DNA from: Branchiostoma floridae
Lineage: Eukaryota > Chordata > Leptocardii > Amphioxiformes > Branchiostomatidae
Length of the DNA: 64,000 bases
NCBI RefSeq assembly: GCF_000003815.2
Contig: NC_049983.1
Location: forward strand, 11,573,846-11,637,845
Reading direction: 5' to 3'
This document shows, in pieces, positions 11,701 through 24,296 of this stretch. Made by a program: the position numbers and the translations under genes. How positions within the stretch are numbered: the first letter of the stretch is position 1; every line of letters starts with the position of its first letter. Below the pieces are notes generated by a model. It had not been told where the DNA came from, did not search any database, and was given only the letters and a program-made list of their open reading frames with translations.

Positions 11701-13335
11701 GTCGCGTCATGGAGTGCCTAGACTAAACTTGTTCTACGGATGGTGTATTTTTAATAGATAAGCAACAACATCGTGTTCTTAGTTTTGTTGCACATAATGC
11801 ATGTTGTTTTCCCCCTGACAGACGACAGGCCTGGTCCAACCCACTACAACCTGCCGGAGCGCCCGCCTCACGCCAAGAGCGCGCCTCGGTACTCCATGGG
11901 TCAGAGAGTCCACCCTCCCGACAGTACGTACAGATAAAACAAGTTTGTGGCATATCTATGGTTTACGGCTATACTTAAGTGCACATTGCACAATCTAAAA
12001 AGTTTCTGATTTCGTTAATGTTTGAAATAAACTTTAGTTCTACGGCTAAAAAACTAGCCTCCTCCGCATACTGCTTTTATTTTATGTGGGTGGAGGCGCT
12101 TGTTCATTCCTTTGGGTTAGGTTCTCTAATTGGAAAAAAAGTCAGTGTGTTGAGCAGAAAATGTAAAATAAGTGTCTTGAGCAGAAAAATAGGTGTGTTG
12201 CACATTGTTGCTATCGGCCACGGTACTCTAATGTTGGGAGTTTGCTGGGAAAGGTACCTTGTCTAGAAAAGTAGTTTGCCGTGGAAGAAAGTTTCCCCCC
12301 GTCTCGAATCCTAAAAAGACTAGTCCTGTAGTTCCTCTATTTTGTTGTTCGCATTTTGGCTGCATTACGTCATGGCAAATGCATCGAATATATTAGTATT
12401 ATATGTTACAGACTTATCACACTATATCATGGTGATATCTTATTCCGTAAACGTGTGTTTCTTCCAGACAAAGTCGGCCCCGGACCGGCGGCCTATTCTC
12501 CACGACTCCCGACTGGTGGCGCTCCCAAGTACAGCATGGGAGGGAGGAAGAAAGCCGCGAAAAGTAAGCCTGTAAACCTTTGGAGATGATTAGTCTTCGT
12601 GTTCTTTTAACAAGGATGCTAGTTTCTGACAATAACCCCCCTTTTACGTTGGGGAAGATGAATGAAGAACGCACTCAGTTAACCCAAAGACGTTATATAA
12701 CGCACTCAGTTAATCCTCTTAGTAAATCGTCGAAAAGCCCGTGAGATCACTCATATTGACTGGACTCTGTAAATGAGTTGGGCAACAACTCAAGCTTTTG
12801 TTCAGTGCCAAAACGCCGCTCTCTATTTTAGCTGAGCCTGCTAGATCCTTACAGACAATCAGGCCAGTGTCTGTTCAGACTGTTATTTGACACGAAGAAA
12901 CCACACGCTCTTAGATGTTGCACGCTATCCTCGCGTGTCTGGCAGGCGACAAGAGAACTTCGTTGTCTTTTGTCTGACTTCTTCTGAAACACGCGAGTTG
13001 TGTCGACCCTCTAGAGAGTTACGGCTTATGAGTCCATGCTATTGATCTGTCGGTTGTCTCTGAAGGAGTCGATTATTCTCCATTTTTGGACAGAAAAATG
13101 TCGTCTTTCGCCGCCCACTGGAGTATAAGCTTAACGTTTGAAGCTAATTACTCACCAATTACACCAATTTTCCCTCACAGAGGAGCTGACTCCCGGACCA
13201 GACACTTATACGGTGAGGAAAGGGCAGGCCGCGAGAGGGACGACTCTGGGCCCCAAAGTCACGCTCAAAGGCCGCCCGAGCCCATGGCTCTACTCTGGGT
13301 TTTCCAACATGGCGAGGGTGCAACCCGACTGTTAA
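5766..13335 (+). CDS. SHIPPO (STPG) repeat protein, ODF3-like, 13 exons, 469 aa
   Basis: Exons: 5766-5790, 6811-6876, 7156-7251, 7574-7675, 7798-7956, 8278-8385, 8895-9077, 9507-9602, 10734-10853, 11276-11377, 11822-11923, 12468-12563, 13181-13335 (stop TAA). They sum to 1410 bases in one frame. The protein is a chain of SHIPPO motifs with a Pro-Gly-Pro-x-x-Tyr core, seen as GPADYSP, LGPATYV, DGPGPAEYT, TPSPNTYVP, VPGPGNYNLP, RPGPTHYNLP, VGPGPAAYSP and LTPGPDTYTV, each followed by a basic 'YSMG.R' type segment. Such proteins (ODF3/CIMAP, STPG1, STPG2) associate with sperm-tail or axonemal microtubules; that role is inferred from the family. All 12 introns are phase 1. A retroelement sits in the intron after the eighth exon. 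No close one-to-one vertebrate counterpart is assigned. The start is favoured because the 25-base first exon ends in the required phase. Confidence 0.88.
5916..6095. mobile_element. GC-tipped inverted-repeat element (MITE-like), copy 1
   Basis: About 180 bp in the first SHIPPO intron. The ends are inverted: the left has CCAAACCGGGGCCCGGCCGG followed by a CTTTCGGAAAAG block, and the right has CCGGCCGGGCCCCGGTTTGG followed by GTGACGTTAGCCT. The interior is AT-rich with no coding capacity. A related copy lies at 40735-40952. Confidence 0.6.
8565..8741. mobile_element. Inverted-repeat element, intact-looking copy
   Basis: An about 177-bp element in a SHIPPO intron. Its ends read TACGTTTGAAGCCGTTTAAT and, inverted, TACAGTAGAAACCAGTTAAT. 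Inner arms carry TTTCGTGCAATTATGCGG and TTCCGTGCAATTAACAGAAG. It has no open frame. A second copy begins near 9769 and is interrupted by a retroelement. Confidence 0.5.
9769..10705. mobile_element. Second copy of the inverted-repeat element, split by a retrotransposon
   Basis: The left half (about 9769-9855) reads TACAGTAGAAGCC then CAAATTTCGTGCAGTTATTCC. The right half (about 10613-10705) reads GATTCCGTGCAACTGCAATT then ACAAAAGTGTGCG and CTATTAACTGG. These correspond to consecutive parts of the copy at 8565-8741. The intervening 750 bases are the retroelement, so the small element was there first. Confidence 0.5.
9856..10612 (-). mobile_element. 5'-truncated non-LTR retrotransposon (CR1/jockey-like), reverse transcriptase C-terminus
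   Basis: On the minus strand a frame ending at 10020 encodes about 200 residues with the pattern of the C-terminal end of CR1/L2/jockey-type reverse transcriptases: AKGLGFILDKNLTLQEQV, then SLVRPVLEYGNVLLVGCSKE and RVQQRALRIISRAGRRDVPD. The stop is followed by a short 3' untranslated part and a (GAT)n tail, seen on the plus strand as repeated ATC at 9857-9879. Endonuclease, the RT catalytic motif and 5' sequence are absent, as expected for target-primed insertion with 5' truncation. The frame is open, which suggests a fairly recent insertion. The clade is not resolved by eye. Confidence 0.85.
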
Positions 13336-13446
13336 ACTATGTAATAATAACGAGATTTCAAATGACTTTGTCCTTTTTAGGAAATACAAATAACGAGCTA
13401 AGACGAAATTTATGATGTGAATATGGAACCACAAGTTGTGATTTGA

Positions 13447-13452
13447 AATAAA
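13447..13452 (+). terminator. Poly(A) signal AATAAA of the SHIPPO gene
   Basis: A canonical AATAAA lies 112 bases after the TAA stop at 13335, giving a compact 3' end. No other candidate lies as close. Confidence 0.6.
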
Positions 13453-15930
13453 GACTTAAGGAACAAAAGTCAGGGTTGAAATAGATCGGTGATGTTCTTC
13501 ACGAGAGGAAAGTTGGGAAAGAAATGAAGAGGGAGAGAGTTGCTAAAAGACAAACAGAGACGGCGACATAAACAAGTTTCCAGCCCAGAAGAACACAGGA
13601 AATGGGAAGAAATAAAATATTTGAAATCCACGCCGGTATTGATACAAGATCTCACCACTCAGAAAGCGGGAATGTGTTGTTTTCTTCCAAACCAAGCTAG
13701 GCATTTAGAGTTGACATCATGACATTACGTCAGCTTTCAAATATGAAGAGCTCCCCTGTTGTGCTTCCCGCCGATGACGTCAACTGAAATGTCATCTCCA
13801 AAGGGTGCTATGGTCAGCTACAATGTCGTCTTAAATACGGTGGAAACCTGTAGAACAACAACGTACTTAACAACATTAACATTTGCATAAAGAAACACGT
13901 ATTCCAACGGCGTGTTCGGCGGATTCAACGAAGCAGTTGTCACGCACATTGGTTCCTTTATATCTTCTTCGCTATTGATTGTTGTAAAACTGGGTCTAGC
14001 TCAAGCGTCATGACTCATGGCCCTGAGCCAATGACAATAGCGCCGTCTAGCGGCCAGATTAGCATATTGCATATCTGAAATGAGGATCGGATGTGAAAGG
14101 TCTCAAAGCATAGGTGGACAGGCAAAACAATCGAACAAAGTCATTCATAAAACGTTTCTTCTTCTTTAATTTGAAACTCTGTCATACTGTGGACTACTGG
14201 GCAACATTGAAATCAGTCTTTTACATTACAAAAATGCTTCCTTCAAGCATACATATTCCTCTTCATAATATAACGCTCATGTCAATAACAATATTGCTGA
14301 TGAAAATACTTGTAGTGGTACTTAAAGTATGGTCTGCACTTATTGTAAACCAACGTACTCCATATCCTTTCCTATTCTAGGGCAATGCTCCAGTCCAAAA
14401 CATCTCTCATTTTTAATGGATGGGAGACTGGGGATTGCTGACTATTCTGAAATGGACATTAAGTATGTAGTTATACCTTAAAGCAGTGCAGACAAAAACA
14501 TGGAACAATTGTATCTCAAAGATACTTCATGTATAAAACATACAACTCTCCTGGCATAACACTGAAAGCTGGGGAGGCGTCTTGAGACAAGCCTTAACAT
14601 CATAATACTGTTCCTTAAACATACAACAAAACACCTATTGCAGTGTCTTCCCATCTCATTCCTTCTCCCATATGCTGACATTACTGGTGATATTGTATGA
14701 GAGGGCTACAGATTAACATAGTCCGATGAAAAAGCACTTTAACAGAAGATTAATCTGAAGCTCTGAGTCAATTTCAATACACAGTGAATGGTATGGATAC
14801 ATGCAGCAAACATTTTGGTTTATAACATTACAATGGCACCACGACTCATCAAAAACAATTTTCAAATTCACTGAGACCAACACACAGTATATAATGCAGC
14901 AGCTTTTAGCCCATGTGCTTTTGAAACATACAAGATGCCAGTCCACTTTGCAATTGATCAGACCACAACCAAACGACCTCATTTTGTCAGAGTTCTGGTT
15001 TAGGACTAAGTGTATATGAACAAACATATTCTCTTTTGCAAAAATTCCCTTTCAGATACAAACTTTTGGTTAAGATTGTTCATCACTGTCATATGATATG
15101 CTTTATGATTTTCATGGCACACATCACAGAGTGTCTACAGCATACCATTGTGCAAAGCATTGTGCAACAAATTGAATAGAAAACAATTGAGGGGTTTAAA
15201 TACAAACATATATGACATAAGAATCAGCTATTGGGAAGACTTCAACTCTCTGACAAGACGGAAAATTCTCATTTGTATATTCCCCTGACAATGATGCAGA
15301 CTGGAGACAATAGTTAGTTACATGTATAAGCTCAAACAAACCTGACATAGCAAGGGCACTGTAAATTACAAGAACCAAGACATAGGTCTGTTGCTATGTT
15401 CTTTTTGTAAGCTTTTGTTAAGTGTCTGTCCTTAAGCCTGTCACCAAAAGTTCACCTCATGTTGCTGTGTATTACTAGTATCATTTGAGGAACACCTACA
15501 GCTTTTGTATGTATTTCCACTTTTGTGATGAGTAGCCTGGACTCGAGAGGAATTTGTAGCTTTTCCATATATGTAAATGACCCATTTAGTAATGATATGC
15601 CTCAAAACCCCAAATATTTCTTTAGCCGAAATCTTTGGTATACATTACTTGGTAGGAGTTTCACGTGTATCTGACCACCAGGGACTTAATGCAAGCTGCG
15701 AAATAGATGTCATTCTTTGCCTTTGCAAATGCTGTGTTCCTTCTTGAAATCCTGCACACATGCCATTTACTATGCTACATGCATACAGAAAGGCAATGGC
15801 CCTGAGGTGTTGCCAAAATGCAGCGATTTCTGTTACGTCCCTTTTCCACTGGAGACTGCGACCTCTGAGCGACCAAAGACTATAAATTTCATAGATAAAG
15901 AACAATTTTTTAAAATGTGTTATATCTTAT

Positions 15931-15936
15931 TTTATT
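15931..15936 (-). terminator. Candidate poly(A) signal for ARIH2
   Basis: TTTATT on the plus strand reads AATAAA on the minus strand, about 1.1 kb past the ARIH2 stop. Use is not shown; other sites are possible. Confidence 0.25.
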
Positions 15937-17043
15937 CTTTTAAATCACACTTTTACATCTGGTGTCATTCTCCAATTATGAAATCTGGGGTCACGAAAAT
16001 CCAATTTCGGTCACACAGTGATCACCATCTAGTGAAAAAGGGGCCTTATATTCATATTTTCTTCCTGTATCACAATATTCCTCATCAACTGCAGAGCTAC
16101 ATGACCTTTTTCTCTCAATGGATATAGAAAATTATTTATAGATTTACGGTATATGGAGAAACTACAGTAGGTATACATATGAAGAGTTTTGCTGTGTCAG
16201 AATTGTGCTTGTACAGGGCAGATCCACCATTTTCAAACTGGCAGCAGGTATTGTGTACTTTTTTCTTGAGCTTTTCCCACACCGAGGTATTTCCTATTAT
16301 TTTGGATTGGTGGTATCTGAAGACAAATCCCAGAGTTCTTGAGAAGAAGATGACAATTTTGTTTCAGACTTCAGAAGATTTTTGAAGTTCAAAAACATGC
16401 AACATAGCAATTGAGCTTGTTACAACCTCAAGTCAATTTGTAGAGAAAACCAAACCATGCTTCAACAAAATGGCTAACTTGAATAACTTGTAGAATTAGA
16501 GATTTCTGGTGCATTTTCCTCTTCTGTGTCAAACATGAGAACATTAATCTTAAGTCTGCATCTCAACAAAGAGACAAGGGAGCCAGGTAACTAACAACAA
16601 AATCTACCAACAAGGGCAATATGCATTACTCTATGTGACAGTTTTAGTTTCTCATCATTATCTTTAAGCATGGTTCTTACGTCTGTGTACTGTGTACACT
16701 GCACTTTTCTAGCTGGAAGGCAGCAGTATGGGCTTACGTGTATGGCTAGCAGCAGTGTGGGCTGAGTTATCAACATGTTGATGTCAATCCTAAAGGTCAA
16801 CAGCAAATACGTATGTACTCATGGGACTCCAGAAACTCTGCCAAATGTGCCACCATCATGCGACCAGGTGTAGAATGGAACTTGGAAACCCCCTTTCAAT
16901 TTAATCTGACCCGGGGGTCAGGGAGCGTGGTGCACGGCAGGGGTGGTGGGGCACATCCTTGTGCTGAGGTGGTGTTGTAGAAGAGGTGGAGATGGTGATG
17001 AGGGTGGAAGGAGGGAGATGGTCTAACAGAGGAAGGCAAGCTC

Positions 17044-20000
17044 TCAGCTCTCACTGAAGTCCCTCAGCAGAGTTAGTCGACGCTTCTCTGTGATATCCAT
17101 CTGGTTTTCTAAGTCCTGCAGGAAGACAGAAAAATTTTTAAATTACTAGTACATGGAAAAGATAATTGCGGGTACTTAACACTGTAACCACTAGTACATG
17201 CTTTTGTATACCAGTCTGTTTAAATCACACACAAGTATCTGTAGTCAGATACAGGGAAACGACTCACCCCTCTGTCTGTCTGCTCGGCACGTTCGATCTT
17301 CCAGGACAGGTTCTCAATCTCTGCCTCTAACTGTGCCTGTTGGTACTCGAACTGGGGAGGGAAGGTTGGACAACAATCTGAACAACTGAGCTTTTTAAAC
17401 AGGAACAAAACTGTGTCCATTATGCATAATGTCTACTCTTACAATTGATTGAGGCATGCTTTTCATTAACAGATGGATATGAAATATAGTAGTCAGACTG
17501 TGCAGGAAATCATGTGTATTGTGTGTACTCAAACATGTAAAACTATGTGTTCAAATGGAAGGGGCTTCAAAGATATTTCGGCAAGAAAAGTTAGGAGTTA
17601 CATAAGTAAAATCCTACCAGCTTCTTGCGAGGGCCTCCCTCCTGGTAGTATGCGTATGGATAGGTGTACTCTAGGGTGTAACGGCACTGTGCAGGAAAGA
17701 CAAAGTTATATTCTTTTGGTTAAAGATACTATCATGTCCAAATCGTTTTTGTCTTTACTGTTGTAGTAGTCTTCCCATGGAATGTTGCAGGAATGTCCCT
17801 ACTTACTGAAGACCCTAGTCTTCATTTTATCCATACAGATGAAATGTTCACATTCTCAAACACTTGTTGCCCTTTCAGTAATGAGTTTCTTTTCGACTTG
17901 ACAATTTCTTTTTAAAGATACAACAGAGCATGACGTGTGCTGACCTTGTGTAGGAGATTGGCTGCATCCAGCAGGTACTGCCAGTCGATCCAGGTGCCCA
18001 TGTTGTTCATCACCTTCTCCTTGATGCGGTGCTGGATCCGCTGGAACGTCTGCTCCTCCAGCTTCAGGCTCTTCTGGTGGTTCTCCCACTACAACACAAC
18101 AGGACAAGCAGCTCCATTGGTTCATTTGAATTGCAAGCTCAATTTTATTGGTCCTCTGAGTGATTGAACAACAGGACAAGCAGTTGCTCAATTACATTGG
18201 TCCTTTGAGTGATTGTTTCATTTGTAGTGATAACTCAATTTCATTGGTCCTCTGAGTGATTGGACAACAGGACAGGCAACTCCATTCGTTGAGTTGAATT
18301 GAATTGCAAGCCCAATTCCATTGGTCCTCTGAGTGATTAGACAACTGGACAAGCAACTCCATTTGCTCATTTAAATTAATAGCTCAATTTCATTGGTGCT
18401 CTGAGTGATTGTTTCATTTGTAGTGATAACTCAATTTGAATTGGTCCTCTGAGTGATTGGACAACAGGACAAGCAACTCCATTGGTTAATTTGAATGGCA
18501 AGCTCAATTTCATTGGTCCTCTGAGTGATTACACAACAGGACAAGCAACTCCATTGGTTCATTTGAATTGATAGCTCAATTTCATTGGTCCTTCCAGTGA
18601 TTGTTTCATCTGAAGTGATGGCTCATTGGTCCCTTCCTGAAATATGGCTAACCACATAAGTTTGACTTTAACTTTCATTGGTCTTTCAGTAGCCAACCAT
18701 GTTTATCCCACTGATGTCAATTTTCACTGGTAAACTTCTGAGGACAACCATGTTCAGCAGAACAATGACAAGTCACTGTGAAATGTAAAAGAGCCAATCC
18801 AATAGCAAAAGAAAACTTCCTAGAATGTATAAGTTCTTTATAAGCTAAGACAGTTGTTCCTGTATCTCAGAAGTACTGGAGGACATCAGAAAGAAATACT
18901 CTGATAAAACCATATCATATGTCATAGACAATGCATAAATGCATACCCGTTCAAAGTAGAAGAGGTACTTCTTGAGTGCTTCCCTTGCCTGAGCCTGAGC
19001 ACTCTCATTGGCAATATTAGGATTCTCCTTGTACCGGCTACACTCATAGTACTCACTACCATGGGTCTTCCAATCTGGGGAGCAAAACAAGACATTGTTG
19101 TGAGATTTGTAACAATCATTTGTATGTTTTGATCCTATAAAAAGAATGGCAGCATTCCTTTTAAAAGAAAAATGTACTAAGATAAGCTAAACTTTAGAGC
19201 CACTTTACGCATTTAACACAACACATGATTACAGTAATACATAACATATATATCATTCTTCACCAAAACACTCAAAACATTCTGAAAACAGCATTCTGAA
19301 GGAGGAAACTATAATATGGCAGGTAAAAGAATGAGGGTCCTACCTCCAAGACACATCCAACAGAAATCTGTAAAGTTTAAAACAAAAGGTATTAACATCC
19401 CATTCAATGCAATCATTTACAAGGCACGATCACATGCTTTAAAGTAAACAGATAGTTACACAAAATTACTTCCCTGGTAATTTACGGTAAATATTACTGT
19501 ATCACATTACTGTACAGAGATAAAGTAGTATAAAGTTAAATTTTTTCACACGCTAAAAAGAATGTACTAATTATATAATGTGTATACATATGTCTTTATT
19601 CTTCTAGCTTGTTATGTACTATGATACTACAGAACTATGAGTTATTTCATAAAAATGCATGTGTCATTCCATTTAATAACACAGGAGTTCTACCTACCGT
19701 ACCGGCACTGAAAACATTGCTGGAAGACAAAGAACCATTACTCACCATGCTTGCATTTGAAACATTGCTGCAGAGGAAAGTGAAAAACATGCAATAAATG
19801 TTTCACACACAGTCAACATGCTGTCATGTACATGCACGCAAGACTGAGTTATAAACAACATGCACAACAATGTCAATTGAAATAAGCACTGCACATGTAT
19901 ATGTATGTCTGAAACAAGCCACAAATATTTGCCTGGTTGAGATGAATATTACCCAATTGATTAGTTGAATCTAAATTTCAACACTGACACCCAAGTCTTA

Positions 20001-23000
20001 ACATTAAACTGTATCTACATAGAATACATACTGGTGCAATTTGTTAGGTACACTGAGCTGTACTACTGGTATCAAAGGCATAAATATGTGATGAAAATCT
20101 ATTACTACAAATCTACTTTTTCTAGAATTTCTAATATTGTCCTAAAACTTGCATGTGTGATGCATTAACTTAAATGCATTAACTTAAGCTATCATGTATC
20201 ATGACTTTTCAAGGGATATCTATAATACAATGTACATGAATACCTCTTGCAGCCATTTAAGTATAAAGCAAACTAGCACCCTAATATATCACATCGTAAA
20301 TTTCAAAACTTAAGTGCGCAACAAGAATAACATACCATATGGTTGCAGCCTCCATTTTTCTCTATACAAATGTTACACTTTGGGCACTGTGGAAAGACAT
20401 ACAGAGTCAAAATTCTATACTTGAGTGCAATAAAAATTTGGCAAATAAACCAATAAGTCAATAAAGTTTTGAATGTTAGCTTTAGTTTTTGGTACATTTT
20501 CTGATAAAATTTTGCATACACCATGCAAGATTGATATTTATCATAATTTTTCTAACATATGATCCTGCCACCAAGCAGTTTTATTCTGCCCTTTTCATCG
20601 CCATTAGCAGATGTTAAACTCACATCTTTAGTATGTGCACTGATGTAGTTGGCTGTCTCAGAGTCATCTGCACACTTCCGCAGCCAGCTTTCTATTGTGG
20701 GGCAGTCTGCTGGTACGTGGTAGTCTTTCAAACACCTAAAACTGGAGGGTACAGAAACAAGGGGGGATTAAACCACTTAAGTCTTACCTAAGTTTGCTGG
20801 TTAACAACTTTCTGGATCTGTCAATAGCAATTCATACATGTACATCAAACAAATTTCTATGCATTCACAACCCTAAAGAAAACCCCACATAAAATTTCAT
20901 GTCAGTGTCATGCTTTCCTTTCATGGAGGACATTATCATAATTCATGTTGAAAATTCAAACAAGGGTTCAAGACTTATAGAAATACAATTTACTGAAATC
21001 ATCGGCATTTTCAAGGGGTACCTTTCCTATTGAACAAATAAAGTGAAGTTAGCTCCACCCACCAGCAGCATGTCTTGCACTTCTTACACTGTACTTTTCT
21101 CCCCAGTGGCTGAGGTGCCATGTAGATGACATCACAGTCAGGGCCTGGGCACCATCGCAGCTGGTAGTGACCCTGTCATGGGCACAAAAGACCAGGGAAA
21201 ACTGACATTCATAGAAACAAGTATGATGTATTACTCATGTACATTCCATTTTGTCTTATTTTGTACCAAACATACTATTCTAGGATATTATTACAGGTTC
21301 TTTATCTTCTAACAATCGACAGACTACCTTTAGTCATGTCTTTGTACATTCTATATAGAGAGTGACTAATAAGCAAGAAAATATTTGTGAAAGACACTAC
21401 CTATTCCAAAGTTTTCAAATGGAATTTTGGGGCACTTCTCTTATATCATGTAATCCAAGATCTATTATAAGTTGATGTAGTATATCCCAATTCAGTTGCA
21501 GTTATTTTCATCAAAATTTAATACATGTAAGCAGTTGGAAGTATATGGAATTGTTACTCACAAGAACATGGTCAACTCACCTTGATATAGTCATTGAAGG
21601 CAAACTGTTGATATCTCCTAAGGGTAACTGGGCTATTTTTTAATATAGAGAGGGCAAAGTCTTCTGTTGTGATCAGCCTACAGTCACTCCACATGCACTC
21701 CACACCTGGGGAGTAAGGCAACAAGTGCTTCTGTCAGTGTCATGTTACAAAAAGAAATCATATTACCTGGTAACCCATACACCTTTAAAAATCTCTGCAC
21801 GCACATGCACACACACATGTGCACACACACACATCTGCACATGTACACATACACACCATAACACATCTTTGAGCTATTCCCTAGGAATAAAAGGGGTATT
21901 TTTCCTTCCATGTACGTCCTTTTTCAACTTCATACTTAAAAAAGTGGTACATTATCAATATTCAAAAGACTTCTATATCACCATATTTTGTTTTCTCTTA
22001 CACGTTACTAGCAAAAAATGCATCTGCAAACAATTTCGAAGCTAGCAAAAAAGTACAAGGAAAAGATAAGTTCTTAGCTTTTTGTAACAAAGAAAGCAAA
22101 GCAAGGCCTCTATATAGTAGACTAACCTGTGGCCACACCGTCCTCTACCTGTACCTGGAAGTACCTCTGCCAGCAGTCTGTACAGAACTTGTGGTTACAG
22201 GCCAGACTCAGGAGGTCCTTCTCTTCCTGGGCCTGCAGACACACAGGGCACTGCTTAGGGGGCGGCTCCACCTGCTGAGAAACACAAGTATTGCAAGCAA
22301 TCATGAGGAGAAAGTGTTACATCCAGGAATGATTATGGATGGAGGAGTATCTAGTAAAACTTGCTACAATTCACTAGCTAACCATGTACATTCATAATTC
22401 TTTTCAGTAACAAAATAGTGGTATCAAGACCAAAGCATACATACATAAAGACCATTCCTTTTTAACCATTCTGACCACATATTCATAGCATTGTAACATC
22501 TTTCATCTTCAATATAGCATAACAATAAAACAATAACATTGAAATGAAAAAAATAGGCAAGAAAACAAACAGGGTACTTACTTTTGCTCTACTTGGAGGA
22601 GGTAGTATTCTGCAATCTACCATTAACTGTACAGAGTCTTCCCTAAACCTGGACACAAAAAAAGGCAATTCAACAACCATGACAACTCTTAAGTGCAATG
22701 TATAAATGAGAACACAAAACAAGCATACAGTAGTAATTTCAGGAAAAATATGTGATAGTAACATACTAAGAAGACAGTCCAATTTTCACTGAATCTGTGA
22801 TACAATCGTTATTTGTAAGAAGGCATGAAACATGGTTCAAGTATATAAATATTTCAAGAACAGAGCTGTGAATCTTTTTTTTATTATAAAATTTAAATAC
22901 AAGACATGATTATGACATACTAAAGCTCAAAGTTTATTTTTGTAATCTTTACTACTGACCTTTCCATGACTTCAGTTAGCACCCACTGGTGAGCCTGCAG

Positions 23001-24283
23001 CAGCACCTTACCTATGGTGTGGGACACCTGTGGGGAAAACTATACAACAGTTACCAAGTGACATGCAGTGATACATACAAAATACAAATGTACAATTCAT
23101 GAGAGTGATTGAGTTAAACATACGTCAGGAATATACATATATTCACAATAATGGGGCGAGATAGGGTATAGTAAGCTTTCCAATTCATAGTTGCCTGTGA
23201 ATTGTTCCCATTTTTAAACAACTGGCATCACTCTATTATTTTTTTCCTAAAACATACATTTTGTAGAAGTGGTTGTTTATTCAAAATAGAGAAGTTCAGA
23301 AAAATCTCCATTGAGTCTGCAAAACTTCTCCGATTTCTACGACTACATGTAGAACCCTCTGGGTGCCACTTTGCTACAATGTAGCTTTTTTCCACCTATG
23401 GCATGAAAAGAAGGGAATGTTCCTTACCTGTATTGTCTGAGTTAATTCTGCTACTCTCTCATCAAGAAACTGACAGGCCTCCTCTTTATTAAATAGAAAG
23501 TACTCAAAGGCCTCTGGGTCAAAAATCTGTCCCCTGTCATCCTGGGAATAGAACAGTCCAAGCATAGAATTTGTTATTATCAAAACAACCTACAGTTTCA
23601 CTAAATGTCAATGACACTGTCATGCTTAACACTTGCATTGTTTCAAGTAATTTCATGGCTCTTAAGTTGTACTAATGCATATGCAACTCATAATTCAGTG
23701 CATGAAAGCTTACATATGAGATAAGTTTGTCACCTTCTTGAATTTGCTAACAGTAACAGTAAGAAAACATCACTGATCAGCTGTCCTGAGAGCATAGGAA
23801 GATATTCAATCATGTATTTGTTACACCAGACCAGGGCTCTGGCCAGCACAATTTTTTTCCATCACCCAATTCCCAATGACAGAAAAACATTTTTAACTTC
23901 CATCATTGTTCGATTTCCGTACTAGTGTTTGGGTCTGGTTTGTTCAAATGTGGATGTTTTTACATTTTTACCCACTGATTTTGTCTGTCAAGGTTCACAA
24001 ATTTCTCTGTAGAAAGCAGCAAACTTCTGTCGAAGGACTGGAATGACTGGCACTGGCTAGAGCCCTGCAGTAGACAATTGCAGACAGCTTAGATAGAGCA
24101 CTTTAAGTGATTCCTTAATTTGTAATTCCTTAGTCTGACTCTGACCTGCTCCATATCATCAGGGCCATAGTTGTAGTAATCATTGATGTCCTCATCACTG
24201 TAGTCCTGGTAGCTGCTGTCACTTAAGCCTTCGTCGTCAGGGTCTGACCCCTGGCTCGCCATATCTGCATCTGCTTCAGACAT
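17044..24283 (-). CDS. ARIH2: ARIH2 (TRIAD1) RING-between-RING E3 ubiquitin ligase, complete, 16 exons, 493 aa
   Basis: Exons in gene order: 24283-24146, 23541-23428, 23027-22960, 22648-22582, 22274-22127, 21705-21581, 21172-21063, 20741-20624, 20386-20336, 19767-19746, 19367-19344, 19074-18947, 18088-17945, 17686-17618, 17351-17268, 17115-17044 (stop). They sum to 1482 bases, 493 residues, the same as I recall for human ARIH2. Layout: acidic N-terminus ([15 protein letters not shown]), RING1 from about residue 138 ([18 protein letters not shown]), IBR (VQCKKCK...CFRC), then Rcat [14 protein letters not shown] whose last cysteine is residue 310, the expected catalytic position, then the Ariadne domain ([32 protein letters not shown]). 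The family forms a thioester with ubiquitin and is activated by neddylated cullin-RING ligases, chiefly CUL5; this is family knowledge. The ATG at 24283 is preferred because a likely leader splice at 24296 would remove the upstream ATG at 24316. Confidence 0.96.
18090..18635. repeat. Tandem repeat array rich in ATTGGTCC, in an ARIH2 intron
   Basis: About six copies of a roughly 70-bp unit (ACAACAGGACAAGCAACTCC ... CTCAATTTCATTGGTCCTCT ... GAGTGATTG). Three of them are followed by a shorter variant half-unit with TTTCATTTGTAGTGATAACT. Copies differ by substitutions and small indels. The array begins right at the acceptor of the exon 18088-17945. Confidence 0.85.
23832..24067. mobile_element. 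hAT-like MITE in the first ARIH2 coding intron
   Basis: Ends are inverted: CAGGGCTCTGGCCAG on the left, CTGGCTAGAGCCCTG on the right. Flanking octamers CACCAGAC and CAGTAGAC match at six of eight positions, consistent with an old 8-bp target duplication. Length is 236 bp with no open frame. Confidence 0.55.
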
Positions 24284-24296
24284 CTTCCAGGGATTT
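24146..24296 (-). other. ARIH2: ARIH2 exon carrying the start codon, with leader splice acceptor
   Basis: An acceptor-like TGAATACAG ends just before 24296 on the minus strand, 13 bases ahead of the ATG at 24283. Above it, the 20-base string around GAATCAGACATAAGAT occurs in adjacent direct copies (24300-24357), and one carries an in-frame ATG at 24316. If transcripts splice into 24296 that ATG is not present. Confidence 0.45.

Larger units (their letters stand above)
13336..17043. other. Convergent 3' region between SHIPPO and ARIH2 genes
   Basis: No coding exon was recognised. The left part holds the SHIPPO 3' untranslated region with a poly(A) signal at 13447. The right part should hold the ARIH2 3' untranslated region. 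The middle is AT-rich sequence with only short unsupported frames. A GC-richer, purine-biased patch lies at 16900-17030. Confidence 0.5.
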
